A stretch of DNA of 64,000 nucleotides from Streptomyces sp. 1331.2 (GTDB lineage Bacteria; Actinomycetota; Actinomycetes; Streptomycetales; Streptomycetaceae). Made by a program: the position numbers and the translations under genes. The notes beneath the pieces were generated by a model. That model saw nothing but the letters and a program-made list of their open reading frames with translations. It was not told the DNA's origin and made no database searches. The stretch is from NCBI RefSeq assembly GCF_900199205.1, contig NZ_OBMJ01000001.1:1550001-1614000 (forward strand). The letters are read 5' to 3'. Numbering within the stretch: the stretch's first letter is position 1; each line of letters opens with the position of its first letter. Shown one piece after another: positions 51,416 to 60,542 of this stretch.

Positions 51416-54400
51416 ATGAAGAACAATGCGCGAGTCGTTTCCACGCGCGCCGAGCTGGAGGCCAACCGGAAAGCGCGGATCGCCGGTCTGGTCGCGGCCG
51501 AGCCGGAACTCGCCGGCCACCTGCCGCTGCGGGAGGTCCACGACGCCACCGCCGAGGACGGGCTGCGGCTGGCCGAGATCGTCCGCCGGACGCTCGCGGG
51601 GTACGCGGACCGGCCGGCCCTCGGCGAGCGCGCCCGGGAGTTCGTCACGGTGGACGGGCGCACCGAGCTGCGGCTGCTCCCCCGCTTCGACACCGTCACG
51701 TACGGCGAGCTGTGGCAGCGGCTGCGGGCGATCGCCGCCGACTGGTACCACCACCCCGAGCACCCGCTGCGCGCCGGGGACTTCGTCGCCACCCTGGGCT
51801 TCGCCGGCGCCGACTACACCGCGGTGGACCTGGCCTGCAGCCAGGTCGGTGCGGTCGCGGTGCCGCTGCACAACAACGCCTCCGTGGAGCACATCGCCCA
51901 CCTGGTGGCGGAGGCCGCGCCGCGCGTCTTCGCCACCAGCGTGGCCCGGCTGGGTCCGGTCCTGGACGCCCTGGACGCGGACAGCCCGGTGCGCCGGCTG
52001 ATCGTCTTCGACCACCACCCCGAGCTCGACGAGCACCGCGAGGCCGTGGCGGCCGCGTCCCGGCGGCTGGCCGCGGCCGGCTCGCCGCTGACCCTGGAGC
52101 TGCTGTCCGAGGTGATCGGGCGCGGCCGCGAGCTGCCCGACCCGCCGGCCCTGCCTGCCGAGGACGGCACGGCGGAGGGAACGGCGGACGGCACCGGGGC
52201 GGCGGGGGCGCTGTCATCGCTGATCTACACCTCGGGCAGCACCGGCAGCCCCAAGGGCGTGATGTTCAGCGAGTCGACGGTGTCCCTGATGTGGCGCCCG
52301 CGCTGGGAGTCCGAGCACCAGTACCCCACGATCACCGCCAACTTCCTGCCGCAGAGCCACCTCGTGGCGCGCCGGCTGGTCGCCAAGACCCTCGCCCAGG
52401 GCGGCATCGCCTACTTCATGGCCACCAGCGACCTCTCCACCTTCCTGGAGGACCTGGCGCTGATCCGGCCCACCGAGCTCGCCCTGGTGCCGCGGGTCTG
52501 CGAGATGGTCTTCCAGAGCTACCAGAGCCGACTCGAACAGCTCGCCCCGCACGGCGAGTTGCCGGAGGCGGAGCACGCCGGGCTGCTGGCGCACTTCCGC
52601 GAGGAGGTGTTCGGCGGCCGGCTGGTCCTGGCCCCGTGCGGTTCGGCCCCGCTCGCCCGCGAGCTGGTCGACTTCCTGGAGGCCTGCCTGGAGATCCCCT
52701 TCCTCAACAGCTACGGCACCACCGAGACCGGCCTGGTCATGCTCGACCAGCGCGTCCAGCGGGCGCTGGTGCTCGACTACAAGCTCGTGGACGTCCCCGA
52801 GCTCGGCTACTTCACCACCGACTCCCCGCACCCCCGCGGCGAACTGCTGCTCAAGTCCCGGCTGCTCACCTCGGGTTACTACCGCCGCCCGGAGGTCACC
52901 GCGGAGGTCTTCGACGAGGACGGGTACTACCGCACCGGCGACATCATGGCCGAGCTCGAACCGGACCGGCTGGTCTACGTCGACCGGCGCAACAACGTGC
53001 TCAAGCTCTCCCAGGGCGAGTTCGTGGCGCTGGCCAAGCTGGAGGCCGCCTACGTCGCCAGCTCGCTGGTGCACCAGGTCTTCGTGTACGGGAACAGCTC
53101 CCAGGCGTTCCTGCTCGCCGTGGTGGTGCCGACTCCCGAAGCGCTCGAACAGACCCCGGACGAGGGCACGTTGAAGGCGGCGATCAGCGCGTCCCTGCAG
53201 CGCATCGCCCGGGACGCCGGACTCCAGCCGTACGAGGTCCCCCGCGACCTGCTGATCGAGACCGAGCCGTTCAGCCAGGACAACGGCCTGCTGTCCGACT
53301 CGACCAAGCACCTTCGGCCCCGGCTGAAGGCGCACTACGGCCCGCGGCTGGAGCAGCGCTACGCCGAACTGGCCGAGAGCCGGGCCAACGAGCTGCACGA
53401 GCTGCGGCAGGACACCGGCCGCCCGGTGCTGGAGACCGTCGCCCGCGCCGTCCAGGCGCTGCTGGGCACCGGCGAGCGCGAGCTGGACCCGACGACCCGG
53501 TTCACCGACCTCGGCGGCGACTCGCTCTCCGCGCTGTCGCTCTCCGGCCTGCTGCGGGAAGTCCTCGACGTCGAGGTCCCGGTCGGAACGCTGATCGGCC
53601 CGGCCAACAGCCTGCGCCGGATCGCCGACCACATCGAGCAGGCCCGCGACCAGGCCGCCGGAGCGGCCGCCGGACCGGGCGACAGCCCCCGGCCGGCCCG
53701 GCGCCCCGCCTTCGCCGACGTGCACGGCGACCACCCGGCCACCGTCCGGGCCGCCGACCTCACCCTGGACAGGTTCATCGACCCGGCCACCCTGGCCGCG
53801 GCCCCCTCCCTCCCGCGGCCGACCGGCGCGCCCGCCACCGTGCTGCTGACCGGCGCCAACGGCTACCTCGGCCGCTTCCTCTGCCTGGAGTGGCTGGAGC
53901 GCCTCGCCCCCGCCGGCGGCACCCTGATCTGCCTGGTCCGCGGCACCGACGACACCGACGCCCGGCAGCGCCTGGACCGGGCCATGGACAGCGGGGACAG
54001 CGAACTCAAGCGCCGCTTCGCCGAGTTGACCGCCGACGGCACCCTGCAGGTGCTGGCCGGCGACATCGGCACGGCCGACCTGGGCCTGGCCGGTGCGGAC
54101 TGGGAGCGCCTGACCGCCACCGTCGACCTGATCGTGCACCCCGCCGCGCTGGTCAACCACGTGCTGCCGTACCGGGAGCTGTTCGGCCCCAACGTCGCCG
54201 GCACCGCCGAGCTCGTCCGCCTCGCCCTCACCACCCGGCTCAAGCCGGTCTCCTACCTCTCCTCGGTGGCCGTCGCCGCGCACGGCGCCCTGGACGAGGA
54301 CGGCGACATCCGCGCCACCGACCCGGAGCGGCCGATCGACGGGAGCCACGCCAACGGCTACGCCACCAGCAAGTGGGCCGGCGAGGTGCTGCTGCGGGAG

Positions 54401-55015
54401 GCCCACGACCTGTGCGGGCTGCCGGTGACCGTCTTCCGCTCGGACATGATCCTCGCCCACGGCCGCTACACCGGGCAGGTCAACGTCACGGACACCTTCA
54501 CCCGCCTGGTGCTCAGCCTGATCGCCACCGGGATCGCCCCGCAGTCCTTCTACCGGGCCACCGACCCGGAGCAGCCGGTGCGCGCCCACTACGACGGGCT
54601 GCCGGCCGACTTCGTCGCCGCCGCGGTGACCGCCCTGGGCGGCGGCGAGGCGGGCCACCGCACGTACAACGCGGTCAACCCGCACGACGACGGCGTCTCG
54701 CTGGACACCGTGGTCGACTGGCTGATCGCCGCCGGCACGCCGATCCACCGGATCGCGGACCACGGCGAGTGGCACGAGCGCTTCGCGACCGCCCTGCGGG
54801 GGCTCCCGGAGCGGCAGCGCCAGCACTCCCTGCTGCCCCTGCTGCACGCGTACCGCGCACCGGCGACCCCGGTGGCCGGCTCGGCCGTCCCCGCCGAACG
54901 GTTCCGCCGGGCGGTGCGCGGCGCCGGCATCGGAGCCCAGGGCGACATCCCCGGACTGTCCCGGCCGCTGATCGAGAAGTACCTGACCGACCTGCAGCAC
55001 CTGCAGCTGATCTGA
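51416..55015 (+). CDS. Carboxylic acid reductase (A-PCP-R)
   Basis: 1199 residues from ATG 51416, typical CAR length. Adenylation domain (about 60-640; YTSGSTGSPKGVMF near 268), phosphopantetheine site GGDSLSALS (Ser about 703), and NADPH-dependent thioester reductase (GANGYLGRF near 808; YATSKWAGE near 981 with catalytic Tyr and Lys). It activates an acid with ATP, loads it on its own carrier, and reduces it to the aldehyde; it needs a phosphopantetheinyl transferase, not seen here. In this operon the likely substrate is 3-amino-4-hydroxybenzoate or a derivative. GriC/GriD perform the same net reduction in the grixazone pathway but are unrelated in domain organisation. Confidence 0.93.
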   Translation: MKNNARVVSTRAELEANRKARIAGLVAAEPELAGHLPLREVHDATAEDGLRLAEIVRRTLAGYADRPALGERAREFVTVDGRTELRLLPRFDTVTYGELWQRLRAIAADWYHHPEHPLRAGDFVATLGFAGADYTAVDLACSQVGAVAVPLHNNASVEHIAHLVAEAAPRVFATSVARLGPVLDALDADSPVRRLIVFDHHPELDEHREAVAAASRRLAAAGSPLTLELLSEVIGRGRELPDPPALPAEDGTAEGTADGTGAAGALSSLIYTSGSTGSPKGVMFSESTVSLMWRPRWESEHQYPTITANFLPQSHLVARRLVAKTLAQGGIAYFMATSDLSTFLEDLALIRPTELALVPRVCEMVFQSYQSRLEQLAPHGELPEAEHAGLLAHFREEVFGGRLVLAPCGSAPLARELVDFLEACLEIPFLNSYGTTETGLVMLDQRVQRALVLDYKLVDVPELGYFTTDSPHPRGELLLKSRLLTSGYYRRPEVTAEVFDEDGYYRTGDIMAELEPDRLVYVDRRNNVLKLSQGEFVALAKLEAAYVASSLVHQVFVYGNSSQAFLLAVVVPTPEALEQTPDEGTLKAAISASLQRIARDAGLQPYEVPRDLLIETEPFSQDNGLLSDSTKHLRPRLKAHYGPRLEQRYAELAESRANELHELRQDTGRPVLETVARAVQALLGTGERELDPTTRFTDLGGDSLSALSLSGLLREVLDVEVPVGTLIGPANSLRRIADHIEQARDQAAGAAAGPGDSPRPARRPAFADVHGDHPATVRAADLTLDRFIDPATLAAAPSLPRPTGAPATVLLTGANGYLGRFLCLEWLERLAPAGGTLICLVRGTDDTDARQRLDRAMDSGDSELKRRFAELTADGTLQVLAGDIGTADLGLAGADWERLTATVDLIVHPAALVNHVLPYRELFGPNVAGTAELVRLALTTRLKPVSYLSSVAVAAHGALDEDGDIRATDPERPIDGSHANGYATSKWAGEVLLREAHDLCGLPVTVFRSDMILAHGRYTGQVNVTDTFTRLVLSLIATGIAPQSFYRATDPEQPVRAHYDGLPADFVAAAVTALGGGEAGHRTYNAVNPHDDGVSLDTVVDWLIAAGTPIHRIADHGEWHERFATALRGLPERQRQHSLLPLLHAYRAPATPVAGSAVPAERFRRAVRGAGIGAQGDIPGLSRPLIEKYLTDLQHLQLI

Positions 55016-55085
55016 CCAGGCCCTCCACCACCTCCACCGAGCCCGCCGTCACACCCGTGTCAGTGTCACGAAAGGACACAACCGC

Positions 55086-56090
55086 ATGACTCTCCCCACC
55101 GCCCCGCTCGGCACCGACGGCCCCGCGGTGGGCGTCCAGGGCCTCGGCTGCATGGGCATGTCCGAGTTCTACGGGCCGACCGACCAGGCCGAGGCCCTGG
55201 CGACACTCGACGCGGCGCTCGACGCCGGCGTCACGCTCTTCGACACCGCCGACGTCTACGGCTTCGGCGCCAACGAGGAGCTGCTCGGCCCGTTCGTCCG
55301 CGCCCACCGCGAACGGGTCTTCCTCGCCACGAAGTTCGGCATCGAACGCCGGGCGGACGACCCGGCCCACCGGGGCGTCGACAACCGCCCCGGCTACATC
55401 CGCGCCGCGGTGGACGCCTCGCTGCGCCGCCTCGGTGTGGACACGATCGACCTCTACTACATGCACCGCCGCGACCCGGCCGTGCCGCTGGCGGAGTCGG
55501 TCGGTGCGATGGCCGAGCTGGTCGCGGCCGGCAAGGTGCGCCACCTCGGGCTGTCCGAGGTGACCGGGCCGGAGCTGCGCGAGGCGCACGCGGTGCACCC
55601 GATCGCCGCGGTGCAGTCCGAGTGGTCGCTGTTCTCCCGCGACGTCGAGCGCCAGGTCGTCCCGGCCGCCGCCGAGTTGGGGGTCGCCTTCGTCCCGTAC
55701 TCGCCACTCGGCCGGGGCTTCCTCGCGGGGGCCTTCGCCGACGCCGGCCAGCTGGCGGCGGACGACAACCGGCGTTCGATGCCCCGGTTCACCGGCGCCA
55801 GCGCCGCCGCCAACGCGGCCCTGGTCGAGCCGGTCCGGAAGATCGCGGCCGAACACGGCGTCAGCACGGCCCAGGTCGCCCTCGCCTGGGTGCACCAGCG
55901 CGCCGCGGTGCACGGCCTCACCGTGGTCCCGATCCCCGGCACCCGCCGCCGCACCCGCCTGGCCGAGAACATCGCCGCCGCGGGCCTCATCCTGACCGCC
56001 GCCGAACTCGCCGCGCTCGAACCGATCGCCGCCCTGGTCTCCGGCACCCGGTACGCGGACATGCGCTTCACCTCGCACGGCCGCGAGTAG
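55086..56090 (+). CDS. Aldo/keto reductase
   Basis: 334 residues from ATG 55086 (AAAGGA 9 bases upstream), 70 bp after the CAR gene. (β/α)8 NADPH-dependent reductase with tetrad residues in DTADVYGFG (Asp, Tyr), ATKFG (Lys) and YYMHR (His). It closely follows the general AKR11/AKR13-like layout. Next to a carboxylic acid reductase it could reduce the aldehyde onwards to an alcohol, or detoxify it. Confidence 0.9.
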   Translation: MTLPTAPLGTDGPAVGVQGLGCMGMSEFYGPTDQAEALATLDAALDAGVTLFDTADVYGFGANEELLGPFVRAHRERVFLATKFGIERRADDPAHRGVDNRPGYIRAAVDASLRRLGVDTIDLYYMHRRDPAVPLAESVGAMAELVAAGKVRHLGLSEVTGPELREAHAVHPIAAVQSEWSLFSRDVERQVVPAAAELGVAFVPYSPLGRGFLAGAFADAGQLAADDNRRSMPRFTGASAAANAALVEPVRKIAAEHGVSTAQVALAWVHQRAAVHGLTVVPIPGTRRRTRLAENIAAAGLILTAAELAALEPIAALVSGTRYADMRFTSHGRE

Positions 56091-56093
56091 CCC

Positions 56094-56153
56094 GCACCGG
56101 TCACGCCCGCACCGGTCACGCCGGCGCCGGTCACGCCCGCACCGGCCGCACCC
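56094..56153. repeat. Four tandem 15-bp repeats after the aldo/keto reductase gene
   Basis: Unit GCACCGGTCACGCCC at 56094, 56109, 56124 and 56139 with one to four changes each, beginning 3 bp after the stop codon. Confidence 0.85.
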
Positions 56154-56229
56154 GCCTCGCCCAAACGCCGGGCCACCGCAGGCAACTGACGCCACGGCGG
56201 ATGGCCCGGCTCCCCCGTCGCGGATTTAC

Positions 56230-56247
56230 ATACCTTTGCGAAGGGAT
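56230..56247. promoter_or_regulatory. Candidate ARE 4, upstream of the DHA2-type exporter
   Basis: ATACCTT-TGCG-AAGGGAT, one mismatch from the shared pattern, 70 bp before the exporter start. Confidence 0.8.
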
Positions 56248-56317
56248 TATTCTCGTCCCTACGGTGCCCGTCCGTGCGGGCGCCACCCCAGCCCGTCCCG
56301 AAGGAAGAAACCTCGTC

Positions 56318-57802
56318 ATGGCTACTTCAGAAACCCGATCGCCACGGCGGGCCGGGTACATCCTCGCCCTGCTGGCGTTCACCCAGTTCATCGTCACCAT
56401 CGACTACAACATCGTCTACGTGGCGCTGCCCGACATCGGTCGCGAACTCGGCTTCTCCGCCCAGTCGTTGCAGTGGGTCGTGAGCGCCTACGCGGTCGCG
56501 CTCGGTGGCCTGCTGCTGTTCGGCGGCCGCGCCGTCGACCGGATCGGCCCGCGCCGCATGCTGGTCACCGGCCTGGTGATCTACGCCCTCTCCTCGCTCG
56601 CCGGCGGACTCGCGCAGAACGCCGTGCTGCTGGTGGCCGCCCGCGCGGCCCAGGGCGTGGGCGGCGCGCTGCTCACCCCGGCGACCCTGATGCTCGTCTT
56701 CACCACCTTCGCCGCGGGCCCGGAGCGCAACCGCGCCACCTCCGTGTGGGGTGCCATGGGCAGCGCCGGCCTGGCCGCGGGCTCGCTCCTCGGCGGGGTG
56801 CTGACCAGCGCCTTCGGCTGGAGCTGGGTCTTCTTCGTGAACGTCCCGCTCGCGCTGGGCACCGCCTTCGCCGCCACCCGGGTCCTGCCCGCCGACCGTC
56901 CGCTGGGCAACGGCCGCAGCTTCGACGCGCTCGGGGCCGTGGTCGCCACCATCGGCTCGACGCTGCTGGTGTTCGGCCTGGTCAGCGGCCCGGACAAGGG
57001 CTGGGGCTCGATCGAGGGCGCCGGCGCCCTTGCGGTCGGCGCGGTGCTGCTGGCGGTCTTCGTCCTGATCGAGAACAGCTCCAGCGACCCGCTGGTGCCG
57101 CTGAAGCTGTTCCGCCTGCGGGGCCTCATCGTCGCCATGCTGGCGCTGATCGTCTTCCAGGCCTCCTCGGGCGGCACCTACTACCTGCTCACCACCTACC
57201 TGCAGAACGTGCTCAACTACGGCCCGCTGACCGCGGGTCTGGCCTTCCTGCCGCCGACCGTCGCCTGCATGCTGGTGGCGATGAAGCTCAACGCCCGCGT
57301 GCTGGGCTGGCTCGGCGTCCGCACCACGCTCTTCTGGGGCTCGGTCGGAACCGCCGTCGGGCTGGCCGCGATCATCGCCGGCATGTCCGCGCACGGCTCC
57401 TACTGGGCGGTGCTGCCGGGCGTGGTGATCTGGGGTGCGGGTGGCGGCTTCGCCTTCCCGTCGCTCTTCGTCGCCATCGCCTCCTCGGGCGCCGAGCCCG
57501 CCCAGCAGGGTGTCGCCTCGGCCCTCGCCTCCACCTGCCGTCAGATCGGCGGCGCCCTCGGCCTCGCCGCCCTGGTCGCGGTGGCCAACTCCCGTGCCGG
57601 GTCCGCCCCGGACACCACCGCGCTGGTCGGCGGGCTGCAGACGGCGGGCTGGGTCGCCGCCGTCGGGACGCTCGGCGGCGCCTTCATCGGGCTGGCACTG
57701 AAGAAGCAGCCCAAGCCGACCCCGGCACCCGCCACCACCGCCACCACCGCCACCGAGGAGGTGGCGACAGACCTCACCGAGGCAGCCTCACACGCAGGCT
57801 GA
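56318..57802 (+). CDS. MFS drug exporter, DHA2-like (14 helices)
   Basis: 494 residues from ATG 56318 (AAGGAAG about 10 bases upstream). Fourteen predicted helices, with GRAVDRIGPRR between helices 2 and 3, ARAAQGVGGALLTPATL (motif C region) and WSWVFFVNVPLA, typical of QacA/EmrB-type proton antiporters. The ARE just upstream places it under the same control as the AHBA/CAR/Paa genes, so it is the probable exporter and self-protection pump of this cluster. Confidence 0.92.
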   Translation: MATSETRSPRRAGYILALLAFTQFIVTIDYNIVYVALPDIGRELGFSAQSLQWVVSAYAVALGGLLLFGGRAVDRIGPRRMLVTGLVIYALSSLAGGLAQNAVLLVAARAAQGVGGALLTPATLMLVFTTFAAGPERNRATSVWGAMGSAGLAAGSLLGGVLTSAFGWSWVFFVNVPLALGTAFAATRVLPADRPLGNGRSFDALGAVVATIGSTLLVFGLVSGPDKGWGSIEGAGALAVGAVLLAVFVLIENSSSDPLVPLKLFRLRGLIVAMLALIVFQASSGGTYYLLTTYLQNVLNYGPLTAGLAFLPPTVACMLVAMKLNARVLGWLGVRTTLFWGSVGTAVGLAAIIAGMSAHGSYWAVLPGVVIWGAGGGFAFPSLFVAIASSGAEPAQQGVASALASTCRQIGGALGLAALVAVANSRAGSAPDTTALVGGLQTAGWVAAVGTLGGAFIGLALKKQPKPTPAPATTATTATEEVATDLTEAASHAG

Positions 57803-57880
57803 CGCACCATCAGGAGCGCCACCCCCGGGCGGGCGCGGCCGACGACCCGACGGTCGGAGGCCCCGCCGCCGGCGCTCCTC

Positions 57881-57915
57881 GGCGCCCCGGTCGCCAGCTC
57901 GGCGACCGGGGCGCC
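57881..57915 (+). terminator. Hairpin after the exporter gene
   Basis: GGCGCCCCGGTCGCC (57881-57895) pairs perfectly with 57901-57915, 5-nt loop: a 15-bp stem 79 bp after the stop. Confidence 0.75.
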
Positions 57916-58040
57916 GACCCATGTCCCCACTGCTCCGCCCGCACGGCACCGACCTGCGGCGGAGCTTCTGCCTTCGCACCCGGCCCGCCGCCGGGCCGGC
58001 CCGCCGCAGTTGCGACGCGAATCACCATGGCCCAAAGAAC

Positions 58041-58058
58041 ATACCTTCTGTAAGGTAT
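58041..58058. promoter_or_regulatory. Candidate ARE 5, upstream of the KAS III / Paa operon
   Basis: ATACCTT-CTGT-AAGGTAT: perfect 7-bp arms, 4-nt spacer, 393 bp before the first start codon of the operon. Confidence 0.85.
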
Positions 58059-58232
58059 TTGTTGTCGGTCGGGAATGGCTCCCGCCGTCCAAGTGGGGAT
58101 GTCCCCCACTTGGACGGCAGCCGGGATGCCGCCCGCGGCGCAGAGCGCCGGTGTCAGCTCCCCGATGGTGGACGACCGCGTACCGCCACGCCAGATGCGG
58201 CGTGCCCGTTCCTCCCGGCCGAAACCGCACCG

Positions 58233-58325
58233 CCGGCCGTACCGAACCACCGGCCGTACCGAACCACCGGCCGTACCGAACCACGGTCAGACGCAGTGCC
58301 GGTCAGACGAACCACCGGTCAGACG
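58233..58325. repeat. Two adjacent short tandem arrays in the KAS III / Paa leader
   Basis: Three exact copies of a 17-bp unit, CCGGCCGTACCGAACCA (58233, 58250, 58267), run straight into three 16-bp-spaced copies of CGGTCAGACG (58284, 58300, 58316). Both lie in the presumed transcribed leader. Confidence 0.85.
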
Positions 58326-58450
58326 CGGTGTCAGGCGGACGAACCGTCGGACGCCGTGCCGGTCGGACCGACCGCCGGCCCTCGGCCGACACCCGCTCGC
58401 CTGACGGAGAGCCGCACTCCCCACGAATCCCGAGCTTTCGAAGGAGCCCG

Positions 58451-59497
58451 ATGAAATTCGGAAACGACCTGCGGATCAAGACCGTGACGTCGTGGTTCCC
58501 ACCGGACCACGAGACCGTCGAGGACGCCATCGCCGCGGGCAAGCTGAGCACCTCGGACGCGGCCAAGATCGGCGTCCCCCACCTGCCGGTCTCCACCCGG
58601 TGGTCCGGTCCCGAGATGGCGCTGACGGCCGCCCGCGACGCGATCGACCGGGCGGGGTGGAGCCCCACCAAGGTGGGCCTGATCCTGCACTCCTGGATCT
58701 ACCACCAGGGGCACGACATGTGGTCGCCGCCGCACTACCTGGCGCACGAGCTGGGCACGCCCGAGGCCCTGTCGTACGGCGTGTACCAGGGCTGCAACGG
58801 TGGTGCGCTCTCCCTCCAGCTGGTCGCGCGTCACCTGGCCACCGACCCCGGGCTGGAGGCCGCACTCATCACCACCGGCGACCGCTTCGAGCCGCCCGGC
58901 TTCCGCCGCTGGGTCTGCGACTACGGCCTGGGGTTCGGTGACGCGGGGACCGCGATGCTGGTGCACCGCGGCGACGACTCGGGATCCGACGACTACGCGC
59001 TCGTGTCCATGGCCACCGAGACCGCCTCCGAGCTGGAGCTGCTGCTGCGGCACGGCGACGACTTCAGCCCCGCGCCCCTGACGCACAACGAGTACATCGA
59101 CCTGAAGCGCCCCAAGAAGTCCTACGTGGCGGTGCACGGCAAGGAGCGGTTCAGCGAGATCGCCGCCCGGCTGATCCGCAAGGTGATCGTGGACAGCGTG
59201 CACGAGGCGGGGCTGGAGCTCGACGACCCCCGGATCAAGTACATCGCCCTGCCGCGGCTCGGCGTGAGCCTGCTGGACTCCATCTACGCGCCGATCGTGG
59301 CCGACGTGCTGAAGGCCGAGGCGCTGCGTTTCGGCACGGCCACCGGCCACCTGGGGTGCGGGGACTTCCTCGCCAACCTGGTCGACCTGCGCGACCACGC
59401 CCTGCTCCAGCCGGGCGACTTCGCGCTGGTCGTCAACGGCGGGGCGGCCTGGACCTGGACCTGCGCCGTCGTGCAGGTGCCGGAGGCGAGTGTCTGA
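58451..59497 (+). CDS. KAS III-like protein with non-canonical catalytic residues
   Basis: 348 residues from ATG 58451 (AAGGAG 4-5 bases upstream). Thiolase fold with the Cys nucleophile in YQGCNGGALSL (about residue 115), but where ketosynthase III has HQAN it reads PRLG and where it has GNT it reads GCGD (GHLGCGDFLANL). Loss of His and Asn argues against decarboxylative Claisen condensation. Related KAS III-like acyltransferases use the Cys to move acyl groups to O or N. It overlaps the canonical FabH-like gene by one base (TGATG), so the two may work as a pair on one acyl unit. Confidence 0.82.
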   Translation: MKFGNDLRIKTVTSWFPPDHETVEDAIAAGKLSTSDAAKIGVPHLPVSTRWSGPEMALTAARDAIDRAGWSPTKVGLILHSWIYHQGHDMWSPPHYLAHELGTPEALSYGVYQGCNGGALSLQLVARHLATDPGLEAALITTGDRFEPPGFRRWVCDYGLGFGDAGTAMLVHRGDDSGSDDYALVSMATETASELELLLRHGDDFSPAPLTHNEYIDLKRPKKSYVAVHGKERFSEIAARLIRKVIVDSVHEAGLELDDPRIKYIALPRLGVSLLDSIYAPIVADVLKAEALRFGTATGHLGCGDFLANLVDLRDHALLQPGDFALVVNGGAAWTWTCAVVQVPEASV

Positions 59498-60489
59498 TGG
59501 GCATGGGAATCCTCGGCCTGGGCGGCCACGTGCCGCCGCTGGTCATCGACAACGCACAGGTCGCCGAGTGGACCGGCGTGGACGAGAGCTGGATCGTGGA
59601 GCGGACCGGCATCCTGGAACGCCGTTACCGGGAGCCCGGCACCACCACCTCCGACCTCGCCCTGCCCGCCGCCCGCGAGGCACTGGCCGCCCTGCCCGAC
59701 GCGCAGGACCGGCTCGGGCTGATCATCGTGGCCACCTCGACCCCCGACCAGCCGCAGCCCTCCACCGGCGCGGTCCTGCAGAACAAGCTCGGGCTGTCCG
59801 ACGTCCCGGCCTTCGACGTCAACGCGGTGTGCTCCGGCTTCCTCTACGGTCTGGCGGTCGCCGACTCGATGCTGTCGGCGCGCCCGGCCGGGCTGGGCGG
59901 CGACCACGCCCTGGTGGTCGGCTCGGACATCTACTCCTCGTTGATGAACCGCGACGACCGGCGCACCGTCAGCCTGTTCGGCGACGGCGCCGGGGCGGTG
60001 CTGGTCGGCCCGGTGCCCGAGGGCTACGGCATCCTGAGCTGGCGGCTGGTCGCCCACGGCGAGCACCGCGACCTGGTCGAGGTGCCCGCGGGCGGCACCC
60101 GCGCCCCGCTGGACGCCGAGGCCCGGGAGGCCGGCGGGCACCTGTTCCGGATGCGCGGCCGCGAGGTGCGCGACTACGCGCTCGGCGTCCTCCCCAAGGT
60201 GATCGGCGAGGCCCTCGACCAGGCCGGGGTCCGGCAGGACGAGGTGGACCGCTTCATCCTGCACCAGGCCAACACCCGGCTGGTGGAAGCCTGCTGCGAC
60301 GAACTCGGCCTCGACCCCGCCCGGGTTCCCCTCACCGCACCGCACTTCGGCAACACCGCCGCGGCCTCCATCCCGCTCACCCTGCGCGCGGAGAACGAGC
60401 GCCGGCCCTTCCGGCGGGGCGAGCGCCTGCTGCTGGCCGGCGTGGGCGGCGGCATGACCGCGGGGGCCGCCGTCGTCCGCTGGTACTGA
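59497..60489 (+). CDS. β-Ketoacyl-ACP synthase III (FabH-like)
   Basis: 330 residues from ATG 59497 (GGAGG 10 bases upstream). Complete triad: Cys in NAVCSGFLYGL (about 110), His in LHQANTRL (about 258), Asn in GNTAAASIPL (about 289). It should condense an acyl-CoA starter with malonyl-ACP. In a cluster with CoA-dependent Paa-type chemistry it may use an unusual starter such as an aryl- or ring-derived acyl-CoA. Housekeeping FabH normally sits with fabD/acpP/fabF, absent here. Confidence 0.92.
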   Translation: MGMGILGLGGHVPPLVIDNAQVAEWTGVDESWIVERTGILERRYREPGTTTSDLALPAAREALAALPDAQDRLGLIIVATSTPDQPQPSTGAVLQNKLGLSDVPAFDVNAVCSGFLYGLAVADSMLSARPAGLGGDHALVVGSDIYSSLMNRDDRRTVSLFGDGAGAVLVGPVPEGYGILSWRLVAHGEHRDLVEVPAGGTRAPLDAEAREAGGHLFRMRGREVRDYALGVLPKVIGEALDQAGVRQDEVDRFILHQANTRLVEACCDELGLDPARVPLTAPHFGNTAAASIPLTLRAENERRPFRRGERLLLAGVGGGMTAGAAVVRWY

Positions 60490-60542
60490 GCCGGCCCGAC
60501 GACAGCCGAAGAACCGCGCAAGAGCTACGGAAGGAGACAGAC

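Larger units (their letters stand above)
57803..58450. promoter_or_regulatory. Control region before the KAS III / Paa operon
   Basis: 648 bp without a supportable gene. In order: exporter terminator (57881-57915), a GC-rich stretch, ARE 5 (58041-58058), a small palindrome-like stretch around 58080-58115, and tandem repeats (58233-58325). AAGGAG (58441-58446) is the ribosome site for ATG 58451. If transcription starts near the ARE, the leader is about 380 nt. Confidence 0.6.
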
